Positions 1 through 5,846 of a stretch of 6,098 bases of DNA are shown one piece after another. This stretch comes from an uncultured Erysipelotrichaceae bacterium. Its GTDB lineage: Bacteria > Bacillota_I > Bacilli_A > Erysipelotrichales > Erysipelotrichaceae. The position numbers and the translations under genes were made by a program. The first letter of the stretch is position 1; each line of letters begins with the position of its first letter. The stretch spans positions 1 through 6,098 of the forward strand of contig CADBPB010000123.1 in the NCBI GenBank assembly GCA_902796525.1, given 5' to 3'. The notes beneath the pieces are model-generated. The model did not search any database, was not told the DNA's origin, and worked only from the letters and a program-made list of their open reading frames with translations.

Positions 1-321
1 AAAGTCGATGGAACCAGCGATTTCAAATATCTCTGGAAAGTCATGATCCCCATCTGCAAGCCGACGATCGTCACGGTGATCATATTAAAAGTCATCGAAT
101 GCTGGAACTCCTATGTCTGGCCAAGACTGATCACCGATGACGAGAACTATTTCCTGGTTTCCAACGGGATCCAGACGATAAGAGAATCCGGTTTCGGAAG
201 AGAAAACATTCCCGCCATGATGGCAGCTGTCGTGGTCATATCGGTACCGTTGATCGTTCTGTTCCTGTTCTTCCATAAGAAGATCATGGAAGGCGTATCG
301 AGAGGAGGAACCAAAGGATGA
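1..321 (+). CDS. Carbohydrate ABC transporter permease, MalG/UgpE type (CUT1), 3' end only
   Basis: This is the C-terminal 106 residues of an inner-membrane permease; the start lies upstream of the window. The frame is open from base 1. Residues 3-21 (DGTSDF...IPICKP) match the EAA loop of binding-protein-dependent permeases, the cytoplasmic segment that docks onto the ATPase. Next come a transmembrane segment ending in the CUT1 hallmark WNSYVWP (residues 35-41), an extracellular stretch, a last hydrophobic helix at about residues 70-93, and a short basic cytoplasmic tail ending GGTKG, close to the usual GAVKG end of MalG-like proteins. Family knowledge says it forms a heterodimeric channel with a MalF-type partner, presumably encoded upstream. 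The stop overlaps the next gene's start in an ATGA, so the two are translationally coupled. The sugar cannot be read from this fragment. Confidence 0.93.
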   Translation, partial: KVDGTSDFKYLWKVMIPICKPTIVTVIILKVIECWNSYVWPRLITDDENYFLVSNGIQTIRESGFGRENIPAMMAAVVVISVPLIVLFLFFHKKIMEGVSRGGTKG

Positions 322-1898
322 GGAAGAAGCATATCGCCGTTCTGCTAGCAATCGTTCTGTGCCTTTCTTTGACTTCCTGCCACGGTTCGAAAGATTCCCG
401 TTCTTTCGTCATTCCCGAAACATTCGACACAGCGAAGAACTATGAGATCACTTTCTGGGCAAAGAACGATACCAATGTCAACCAGGTCAACATCTATAAA
501 AAAGCGATCAGCGATTTCATGGAACTCTATCCGAATATCGCGGTCAATATGAAACTTTATACCGACTATTCCCGCATCTATAACGATGTCATTACCAATA
601 TCGCTACCGGCACCACGCCGAATGTATGCATCACCTATCCGGATCATATAGCGACTTATATGACGGGCAAAGATACCGTCGTCGCCCTGGACGAACTGAT
701 GGAAGATGCGAAATACGGATTAGGCGGAACGGAATTGCGCTATGACGGTCCGAAAAAGGATGAGATCATCAGCGAATTCCTGGAGGAAGGAAGGATCGGC
801 GGTTCCTATTATGCGCTTCCTTACATGCGTTCTACGGAAGCGTTGTATATCAATAAGACGTATGTCGAAAAACTGGGATATGCGGTACCTGAAATCATGA
901 CCTGGGACCAGATCTGGGAAATCTGCGATGCGGCGATGGCGCAGGATGCGGAAGGCAACTATCTGATCAACGGTCAGAAAGTGCTGATTCCTTTCATCTA
1001 TAAATCGACGGACAATATGATGATCACGATGCTGAAACAGCTGCATGCGGAGTATTCCGATGATCAGGGATCGATCCTGCTGTTTAATGATGAAACGAAA
1101 AAGATCCTCAAGGAAATCGCGATCCATGCGGCAAAAGGGGAATTCTCTACCTTTAAGATCTCCAGTTATCCCGCCAATTTTCTCAATGCCGGTCAATGTA
1201 TTTTTGCGATCGATTCGACCGCAGGAGCGACCTGGATGGGCTCTAAAGCCCCTCTGATCGATATTCCGAAGGAAAGCATCCTCGATTTCGAGACCGTCGT
1301 GCGTCCGATCCCGCAATATGATGTGAACGATCCTTACATGATATCCCAGGGGCCGTCTCTGTGCATTTTCAATAAAGAAGATCCTGATGAAGTGCTGGCT
1401 TCCTGGCTTTTTGCCCAGTATCTGATGACTAACGAGGTCCAGATCGCCTATGCGAAAACCGAAGGCTATGTGCCTGTGACCGCCAAAGCTCAGACATCCG
1501 AAATCTATCAGGACTATCTGAAAAGGTCGGGAGAAAATAATTCGGACTATTATGATATTAAGATCGCCGCTTCCAGGCTGCTGCTCGAGAATACGGAACA
1601 CACCTTCGTGACTGCCGTATTCAACGGTTCCGCCTCGCTGAGAGATGCGGCAGGGAACCTGATCGAAAGCGTCTGCAAAGCCGTTCGCAAGAAGAAGACG
1701 GTCGACGACGCCTATGTCGATGATCTGTTCAAGGAAACGACATCGCTGTACCATCTCGATCAGATCAGTCCTATCGGCATGAACAGGGATCTCGGACCTC
1801 TGCCAAAGACTTCCCGGCTCCTTTTGGGCGCTTTGGGATCTGCCTGGCTGGCGATCGGAATCTATGTCCTGCTCAGAAAACGAAATGCTTCAAAATAA
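318..1898 (+). CDS. Extracellular sugar-binding lipoprotein with a C-terminal membrane anchor
   Basis: This 526-residue protein is the substrate-binding component of the ABC transporter whose permease it overlaps. Residues 1-21 form a lipoprotein signal: MRKKH, a hydrophobic core, and the lipobox LTSC with Cys21 as the lipidated residue. The body reads like the SBP family 1/8 (MalE/UgpB-like) fold, including ITFWAKND near the start of the mature domain, FMELYPNIAV, IATGTTPNVCITYPDHIATY, and later a long C-terminal lobe. Unusually, residues 501-519 form a hydrophobic helix followed by RKR (520-522), which predicts a second anchor with the tail inside the cell. AGGAGG at 303-308, 9 nt before the ATG, supports the start. 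Family members are usually about 400-450 residues without this helix. The ligand is unknown, probably a sugar or oligosaccharide given the CUT1 permease. No terminator follows it. Confidence 0.92.
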   Translation: MRKKHIAVLLAIVLCLSLTSCHGSKDSRSFVIPETFDTAKNYEITFWAKNDTNVNQVNIYKKAISDFMELYPNIAVNMKLYTDYSRIYNDVITNIATGTTPNVCITYPDHIATYMTGKDTVVALDELMEDAKYGLGGTELRYDGPKKDEIISEFLEEGRIGGSYYALPYMRSTEALYINKTYVEKLGYAVPEIMTWDQIWEICDAAMAQDAEGNYLINGQKVLIPFIYKSTDNMMITMLKQLHAEYSDDQGSILLFNDETKKILKEIAIHAAKGEFSTFKISSYPANFLNAGQCIFAIDSTAGATWMGSKAPLIDIPKESILDFETVVRPIPQYDVNDPYMISQGPSLCIFNKEDPDEVLASWLFAQYLMTNEVQIAYAKTEGYVPVTAKAQTSEIYQDYLKRSGENNSDYYDIKIAASRLLLENTEHTFVTAVFNGSASLRDAAGNLIESVCKAVRKKKTVDDAYVDDLFKETTSLYHLDQISPIGMNRDLGPLPKTSRLLLGALGSAWLAIGIYVLLRKRNASK

Positions 1899-1917
1899 TG
1901 TTTCATTATGTTGATTG

Positions 1918-1926
1918 TGTTAGAAT
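1918..1926 (+). promoter_or_regulatory. Probable extended -10 promoter for the OB-fold-like lipoprotein gene
   Basis: TGT followed by TAGAAT (1921-1926) gives an extended -10 (TGn plus a 5/6 match to TATAAT), 37 nt before the ATG. I find no good -35 at 16-18 bp, which is tolerable for an extended -10. TTGATT at 1911-1916 resembles a -35 but is too close to be used with this box. It sits in the 65-bp gap after the binding-protein gene. Read-through from upstream is also possible because no terminator is visible there. Confidence 0.45.
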
Positions 1927-1963
1927 AGTATTGTTCTGAAGGGAACTTTAGAAGGGAGAAAGA

Positions 1964-2758
1964 ATGAAAAAATTAATTACCGTATTACTTGGCTTGCTGA
2001 TGGTTCTGGCGCTGTTCGGCTGCACGAAAAAGCCGACGGTCGATCCTGAACCGGAACCGGTCGATACTGGCGTCATGACTTATGCCGAATATGCCGCATT
2101 ACCGGCAGACGGTTCCGCAGAAGTCATCATCGAAGCATATGTACAGGCTGTACAGTCCTACTGGGAAGGCGCGACCCTGTATCTGCAGGATAAAGACGGC
2201 GCTTACTTCGTATATGCCGGTCAGATTTCTGAAGAAGACTATGCGAAACTGGTTGATTCCACCGATTACAGCAACGGCTGGAAAGGCCTGGCAAACGGAA
2301 CGAAAGTCCATGTCGAAGGCACCAAGAGCGAATGGTCCGGCGAAGTCGAAATCACGGATGCGACCGTTACTCTGGTCGAAGGCGGAGACAAGTATCTGGC
2401 TCCGGCTGAAGATGTCACTGCCGCATTGGGAACCGATGCCTTGGCTGATTACATGAACAAGAAAGTCTCGTTCAAGGACCTGATCGTTGTCGCCAGCCAG
2501 AACAGCGCCGGCGAAGATGTTCCGTTCCTGTACAACTGGGACGGTTCCGGCGAACCTGGAAGCGATCTGTACTTCAATGTCACGGATGGTAAGACGGATA
2601 TCTATACGTTCGTCGTCGAATCTTATCTGTGCTATGACGGTTCCGATGTCTATGAAGCAGTCGAAGGCCTGAATATCGGCGATACCGTCGATCTGGAGGG
2701 TTTCCTGTACTGGTACAACGGAGCGAATCCGCATATTACGGGAGTCACTGTAAAATAA
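1964..2758 (+). CDS. Lipoprotein with two tandem OB-fold-like domains, function unknown
   Basis: A 264-residue protein with a clear lipoprotein signal: MKK, a hydrophobic core, and the lipobox LFGC with Cys20 lipidated, so it is tethered to the outer face of the membrane. A short charged linker (PEPEPVD, about residues 28-34) follows. The rest is acidic and beta-rich and appears to hold two similar modules. In each, a strand pair (TLYLQDKDGAYFVY at 71-84; DLYFNVTDGKTDIYTFVVE at 201-219) is followed by a GL-x-x-G-x-x-V-x-x-EG turn (near 108-119 and 235-246) and ends with a strand containing IT-x-x-TV or ITGVTV. This pattern resembles OB-fold domains found in secreted Bacillota lipoproteins; I infer the fold and cannot assign a ligand. 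AAGGGAG at 1952-1958 lies 5 nt before the ATG. It is monocistronic, or co-transcribed with the ABC genes, and ends at the terminator at 2766. Confidence 0.85.
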   Translation: MKKLITVLLGLLMVLALFGCTKKPTVDPEPEPVDTGVMTYAEYAALPADGSAEVIIEAYVQAVQSYWEGATLYLQDKDGAYFVYAGQISEEDYAKLVDSTDYSNGWKGLANGTKVHVEGTKSEWSGEVEITDATVTLVEGGDKYLAPAEDVTAALGTDALADYMNKKVSFKDLIVVASQNSAGEDVPFLYNWDGSGEPGSDLYFNVTDGKTDIYTFVVESYLCYDGSDVYEAVEGLNIGDTVDLEGFLYWYNGANPHITGVTVK

Positions 2759-2765
2759 GCATTTC

Positions 2766-2789
2766 AAGGAAGGGAAACCTTCCTTTTTT
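2766..2789 (+). terminator. Intrinsic terminator after the OB-fold-like lipoprotein gene
   Basis: An 8-bp perfect stem AAGGAAGG/CCTTCCTT closes a GAAA tetraloop (2774-2777, GNRA type) and runs into six T residues at 2784-2789. It begins 8 nt after the lipoprotein stop codon and separates that gene from the gap promoter. Confidence 0.9.
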
Positions 2790-2802
2790 AGGCATTTGCT
2801 TA

Positions 2803-2830
2803 TTTATATTTCACGAAAAAACCTTATAAT
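2803..2830 (+). promoter_or_regulatory. Promoter of gap
   Basis: A perfect -10 TATAAT at 2825-2830 lies 16 bp downstream of TTTATA (2803-2808), a 4/6 match to the -35 consensus, in AT-rich DNA just after the terminator. Transcription would start near 2837, giving a leader of about 30 nt that contains AGGAGG (2850-2855), 10 nt before the ATG. This suits a highly expressed glycolytic gene. I see no operator repeat in the region. Confidence 0.75.
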
Positions 2831-2865
2831 ATATTTGTAGTCATAAAATAGGAGGAAAATTCATT

Positions 2866-3933
2866 ATGGCAGTAAAAGTTGCAATTAACGGCTTCGGACG
2901 TATCGGAAGACTTGCTTTCCGTCAGATGTTTGGAGCTGAAGGTTATGAAGTCGTCGCGATCAATGACCTGACCAGCCCTAAGATGTTGGCAAATCTCTTA
3001 AAGTATGATTCTGCCCAGAAGGGTTACTGTGGCGTCTTCGGTGAGAATCTTCACACTGTTTCCAGCAAGGAACCTGAAATGGAAGAAGACGGCAAGACAG
3101 TCAAAGTACCTGGTTCGATCACTGTCGATGGCAAAGAGATCACGATCTATGCAAAACCGAACGCAGCAGATCTTCCTTGGAAAGAACTGGATGTCGATGT
3201 CGTTCTGGAATGCACAGGTTTCTATACTTCCAAAGCAAAGGCACAGGCTCATATCGATGCCGGTGCGAAGAAAGTCGTCATTTCTGCTCCGGCAGGCAAC
3301 GACCTTCCTACGATCGTTTACAATGTCAACCATGAAACGCTGACAAAGGATGACACGATCATTTCCGCAGCATCCTGCACGACCAACTGCTTGGCTCCGA
3401 TGACCAAAGCTCTGAACGATGCATATCCGATTCAGTCTGGTATCATGACCACGGTCCATGCATATACAGGCGACCAGATGATCCTCGACGGACCTCATAG
3501 AAAAGGCGACCTGCAGAGAGCGAGAGCCGGCGCTGCCAACATCGTTCCGAACTCCACCGGTGCTGCAAAAGCGATCGGTCTGGTCATTCCTGAACTGAAT
3601 GGCAAGCTCATCGGCGCTGCACAGAGAGTTCCGACAGTCACAGGTTCTACCACGATCCTTCACGCTGTTGTCAAAGGCGAAAATGTTACCGTCGATTCCA
3701 TCAACGAAGCCATGAAGGCTCAGGCAAACGAATCCTTCGGTTACACCACTGAAAAACTGGTTTCTTCCGACATCATCGGCATGAGATTTGGTTCCTTATT
3801 CGATGCCAACCAGACGATGGTCTCCGATATGGGCGATGGCACATATCTGGTACAGGTCGTTGCTTGGTACGACAACGAGAACTCTTACACATCTCAGATG
3901 GTAAGAACGATCAAATATCTGGCTCAGTTATAA
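2866..3933 (+). CDS. gap: Glyceraldehyde-3-phosphate dehydrogenase, NAD-dependent, phosphorylating
   Basis: This enzyme converts glyceraldehyde 3-phosphate, NAD and phosphate to 1,3-bisphosphoglycerate in cytosolic glycolysis. The Rossmann fingerprint NGFGRIGR is at residues 8-15, and Asn33-Asp34 after the second strand marks NAD preference. The catalytic motif ASCTTNC carries nucleophile Cys171, and the general base is His198 (TVHAYTGDQ). Their 27-residue spacing is the same as Cys149/His176 in the classical bacterial enzyme. The C-terminal WYDNENSYTSQMVRT is a conserved family signature. At 355 residues it is about 20 longer than usual; the extra residues fall at about 61-84, in the NAD-binding domain before VDGKEITIY. 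It has its own promoter and a terminator on each side, with no pgk or tpi next to it in this window, so it is transcribed alone here. The identification is secure. Confidence 0.98.
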   Translation: MAVKVAINGFGRIGRLAFRQMFGAEGYEVVAINDLTSPKMLANLLKYDSAQKGYCGVFGENLHTVSSKEPEMEEDGKTVKVPGSITVDGKEITIYAKPNAADLPWKELDVDVVLECTGFYTSKAKAQAHIDAGAKKVVISAPAGNDLPTIVYNVNHETLTKDDTIISAASCTTNCLAPMTKALNDAYPIQSGIMTTVHAYTGDQMILDGPHRKGDLQRARAGAANIVPNSTGAAKAIGLVIPELNGKLIGAAQRVPTVTGSTTILHAVVKGENVTVDSINEAMKAQANESFGYTTEKLVSSDIIGMRFGSLFDANQTMVSDMGDGTYLVQVVAWYDNENSYTSQMVRTIKYLAQL

Positions 3934-3972
3934 GATCGGCAAAGTCAGCTGAACGGCTGATGAAACAAAAGA

Positions 3973-4001
3973 AAAAGGCGTATTCATTGAATACGCCTTT
4001 T
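3973..4001. terminator. Bidirectional intrinsic terminator between gap and the convergent reductase
   Basis: A perfect 13-bp stem AAAAGGCGTATTC/GAATACGCCTTTT with an ATT loop (3986-3988). On the + strand it ends in TTTTGT for gap. On the - strand the A-rich flank (3966-3976) becomes a long interrupted U tract (TTTTTCTTTTG) 14 nt past the reductase stop codon. One hairpin therefore serves both convergent genes, and the - strand side has the stronger U tract. Confidence 0.92.
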
Positions 4002-4014
4002 GTATGCTTGCCTG

Positions 4015-5148
4015 TTATTCGTAGTGCTTTGCGACGTCCTTTAGATATTCGATGATCGAAAGATGCTGAGGACAGACGCTTTCGCATTGTCCGCATTGGA
4101 TGCAGTCGCCGGCTTTGCCGAACTTTCTGGTCAGACTGTCGTAGTTGGAGAAATTGATCGTCCAGCCTTTTTCTTCCAGATGTTCGCGCATATCTTCGTT
4201 ATACAGAGAGAAGTATTCCGGAATGGCGATATGCATCGGACAGCCGTCCGTACAGTAGTGACATGCCGTACAAGGGATGGCAATCTGGGAATTGATCACA
4301 TCCGCGACTTTGAAGCACATCTGTTTCTCTTCTTCCGTCAGCGGCTGGAAATCCTGCATATAGGAAGTATTGTCATCGATCTGGGCAAGATTGCTCATGC
4401 CGGATAGGACGACCATGACGTTCTCGAGACTGGCGACAAAACGGATCGCCCAGCTCGGGATCGATCTTTCCGGATCGTAGTCTGTGAAGATCTTTTCAGC
4501 TTCCGGACTGATTCTGGCCAGCGTTCCTCCCTTGACCGGTTCCATGACGATGACCGGTTTGTTATGCTTGCAGGCGACTTCATAACATTTCGCCGACTGG
4601 ATCCAGCTGCTGTTCCAGTCGAGATAATTGATCTGCAGCTGTACGAATTCCATCTGCGGATGTTCCGTCAGGATCCTGTCCAGGACTTCCGGCGTATCAT
4701 GGAACGAGAAACCGCAGTGTCTTACCAGACCCTGTTCCTTTTTTTCCAGCAGCCAGTCGAAGCATTTCAGTTCTTCGTATTTCTTCAGCATCTCTCCTTC
4801 GATGCCGTGGATCAGATAGTAGTCGAAATAGCCTGCACCGGTTTTCTCCAGCTGTTCGTTGAAGACTTTATCGCGATCTTCCAGACTGTTGATGAAAGCG
4901 GAATGCAGTTTGGTCGCCAGGGTAAAACTCTCGCGGGGATGGCGTTCGATCAGCGCTGTTCTGGCTGCTCTCTCGCTTTCGAAGCCGTTGTACATCCATG
5001 CCGTATCGAAATAGGTGAAGCCTTTGCTGAGAAATAGATCGACCATCTCTTTCAGCTGTTCGATATCGATGGCGGCAGAATTGTTTGGATCTGTCTGGGG
5101 AAGGCGCATCAGGCCGAATCCCAGTTTCTTTTCAGGTCTGAATTCCAT
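4015..5148 (-). CDS. Aldo/keto reductase with C-terminal dicluster [4Fe-4S] ferredoxin domain
   Basis: A 377-residue cytosolic oxidoreductase. Residues 1 to about 275 are an AKR (beta/alpha)8 barrel. The tetrad is recognisable as Asp48 and Tyr53 (FDTAWMYNG), Lys80 (LATKLHS) and His114 (YYLIHGI). A family-typical VMEPVKGGTL segment (about 201-210) follows, and later VLSGMSN (about 248-253), near the usual cofactor-phosphate region. The C-terminal part has two complete CxxCxxCxxxCP motifs, with cysteines at 293/296/299/303 and 349/352/355/359, predicting two [4Fe-4S] clusters. This fused architecture is common in anaerobic Bacillota and is often annotated as Fe-S oxidoreductase. The substrate is unknown, and electrons may pass between a nicotinamide cofactor and ferredoxin-like partners. 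GGAGG lies 6 nt before the ATG (5155-5159 on the + strand). It is convergent with gap and divergent from the acyltransferase gene. Confidence 0.95.
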   Translation of the reverse strand: MEFRPEKKLGFGLMRLPQTDPNNSAAIDIEQLKEMVDLFLSKGFTYFDTAWMYNGFESERAARTALIERHPRESFTLATKLHSAFINSLEDRDKVFNEQLEKTGAGYFDYYLIHGIEGEMLKKYEELKCFDWLLEKKEQGLVRHCGFSFHDTPEVLDRILTEHPQMEFVQLQINYLDWNSSWIQSAKCYEVACKHNKPVIVMEPVKGGTLARISPEAEKIFTDYDPERSIPSWAIRFVASLENVMVVLSGMSNLAQIDDNTSYMQDFQPLTEEEKQMCFKVADVINSQIAIPCTACHYCTDGCPMHIAIPEYFSLYNEDMREHLEEKGWTINFSNYDSLTRKFGKAGDCIQCGQCESVCPQHLSIIEYLKDVAKHYE

Positions 5149-5168
5149 AAAATACCTCCGATGATTCC

Positions 5169-5196
5169 ATTATACTATTCTCCGTTTTCTCCTGAA
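5169..5196 (-). promoter_or_regulatory. Promoter of the aldo/keto reductase gene
   Basis: On the - strand, a perfect TATAAT (5174 down to 5169) lies 20 nt upstream of the ATG. The -35 is weak: TTCAGG at 5196-5191 with a 16-bp spacer matches only 3/6. The -10 box is the real evidence. The leader would be short and contain little besides the GGAGG ribosome binding site. Confidence 0.55.
5171..5176 (+). promoter_or_regulatory. Possible -10 box for the acyltransferase gene, overlapping the divergent -10
   Basis: TATACT is a 5/6 match to the -10 consensus and shares four bases with the opposite-strand TATAAT. It lies 46 nt before the TTG start. I find no convincing -35 at 16-18 bp, where the sequence is A-rich and close to the reductase start codon, so this call is weak. 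Confidence 0.3.
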
Positions 5197-5205
5197 TGCG
5201 GGTAT

Positions 5206-5213
5206 AAGGAAGG
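5206..5213 (+). promoter_or_regulatory. Ribosome binding site that points to a TTG start
   Basis: AAGGAAGG ends 9 nt before the TTG at 5223. The same purine block is only 2 nt from an ATG at 5216, which opens a 10-codon frame, too close for normal use. The in-frame ATG at 5250 has no Shine-Dalgarno of its own. An in-frame TAA at 5205-5207 overlaps the block, so no start further upstream is possible. Confidence 0.6.
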
Positions 5214-5222
5214 AAATGCGGT

Positions 5223-5846
5223 TTGCTAACAGTGCACGCTTCGACTAAAATGAAAATGATGGCTGACGACAGGCTGTATCAGATCTGCAGAAGCATTTTT
5301 GCGCCTATTTTCAGGTGCTATTTTCATCCGCAGATCGTTAATGCAGATAGAATTCCAAAGAGCGGTCCCGTCATTCTGGCAGGTAATCATAAACACGCCT
5401 TGGATCCTCTGCTGGTAGATATCTGCACTTTTCGTACGGTTCACACATTGGCAAAGAGCGAACTGTTTGAAGGCTGTTTCGGCTTCTTCTTTTCCCGTAT
5501 CGGCGCCATCCCGGTCTATCTGGAAGCGCCAAGCAATCCGGATGCCTATGCAGGCGCGAAAGAAGTCTTGCGGAAGAACGAAGTCCTCAACATTTCTCCG
5601 GAAGCCGCCAGGAATTACACCAAAGAGATCCTGCTTCCTTTCAAGACCGGAGCAGTCCGTCTGGCCAAGGAAACGAACACGAAGATCCTCCCGTATTGCA
5701 TTGTCGGAGACTATGTCTTTCGTTCCAGAAACCTTAAAATCGTCTTTGGCGAGCCGATCGAAATCAGCGAAGAGGAAGTCGCCGATGCGAATAAAATGCT
5801 TTACAGTGCAATAGAAACGCTTCTGCTGGAGAATCGATATGACTGA
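5223..5846 (+). CDS. PlsC-family lysophospholipid acyltransferase with divergent motifs
   Basis: A 207-residue protein of the glycerolipid acyltransferase family, whose members transfer a fatty acyl chain to an acceptor such as 1-acylglycerol-3-phosphate at the inner membrane face. The catalytic HX4D box is present as His56 to Asp61 (GNHKHALDP). The motif II region GAIPVYLE (94-101) has Leu100 where most members have Arg. Motif III, usually FPEGTR, is SPEAAR (125-130), keeping Glu127 and Arg130 but losing the Gly. The later KTGAVRLAKE and ILPYCIVGDY are family-typical. There is no strong N-terminal membrane helix, only a hydrophobic stretch at about 21-31. The start is taken as TTG from the AAGGAAGG spacing; ATG at 5250 would remove nine residues ahead of the conserved core. 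The last 8 nt overlap the next gene. Acyltransferase chemistry is likely; the acceptor could differ from lysophosphatidate. Confidence 0.85.
   Translation: MLTVHASTKMKMMADDRLYQICRSIFAPIFRCYFHPQIVNADRIPKSGPVILAGNHKHALDPLLVDICTFRTVHTLAKSELFEGCFGFFFSRIGAIPVYLEAPSNPDAYAGAKEVLRKNEVLNISPEAARNYTKEILLPFKTGAVRLAKETNTKILPYCIVGDYVFRSRNLKIVFGEPIEISEEEVADANKMLYSAIETLLLENRYD

Noticed and set aside
720..1754. A 344-codon open frame on the - strand opposite the binding-protein gene
   Set aside because: It lies wholly opposite a gene with a lipobox, an RBS and family motifs. Its translation is rich in repeated I, R, F and D with no recognisable domain, as expected for the antisense of a codon-biased gene.
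1922..1937. An imperfect inverted repeat AGAA...TTCT upstream of the OB-fold-like lipoprotein gene, considered as an operator
   Set aside because: The arms are only 4 bp and overlap the -10 box. A match this short is expected by chance.
1899..1963. A possible terminator between the binding-protein and OB-fold-like lipoprotein genes
   Set aside because: I found no GC-containing stem followed by a T run in the 65-bp gap.
2998..3663. A 221-codon open frame on the - strand inside gap
   Set aside because: It is a shadow of the certain GAPDH gene, with Cys- and Arg-rich, low-quality translation and no ribosome binding site of note.
3944..3961. A small hairpin (TCAGC/GCTGA, plus wobble pairs) just after gap
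   Set aside because: It has only five Watson-Crick pairs and no U tract after it. The strong hairpin at 3973 explains termination.
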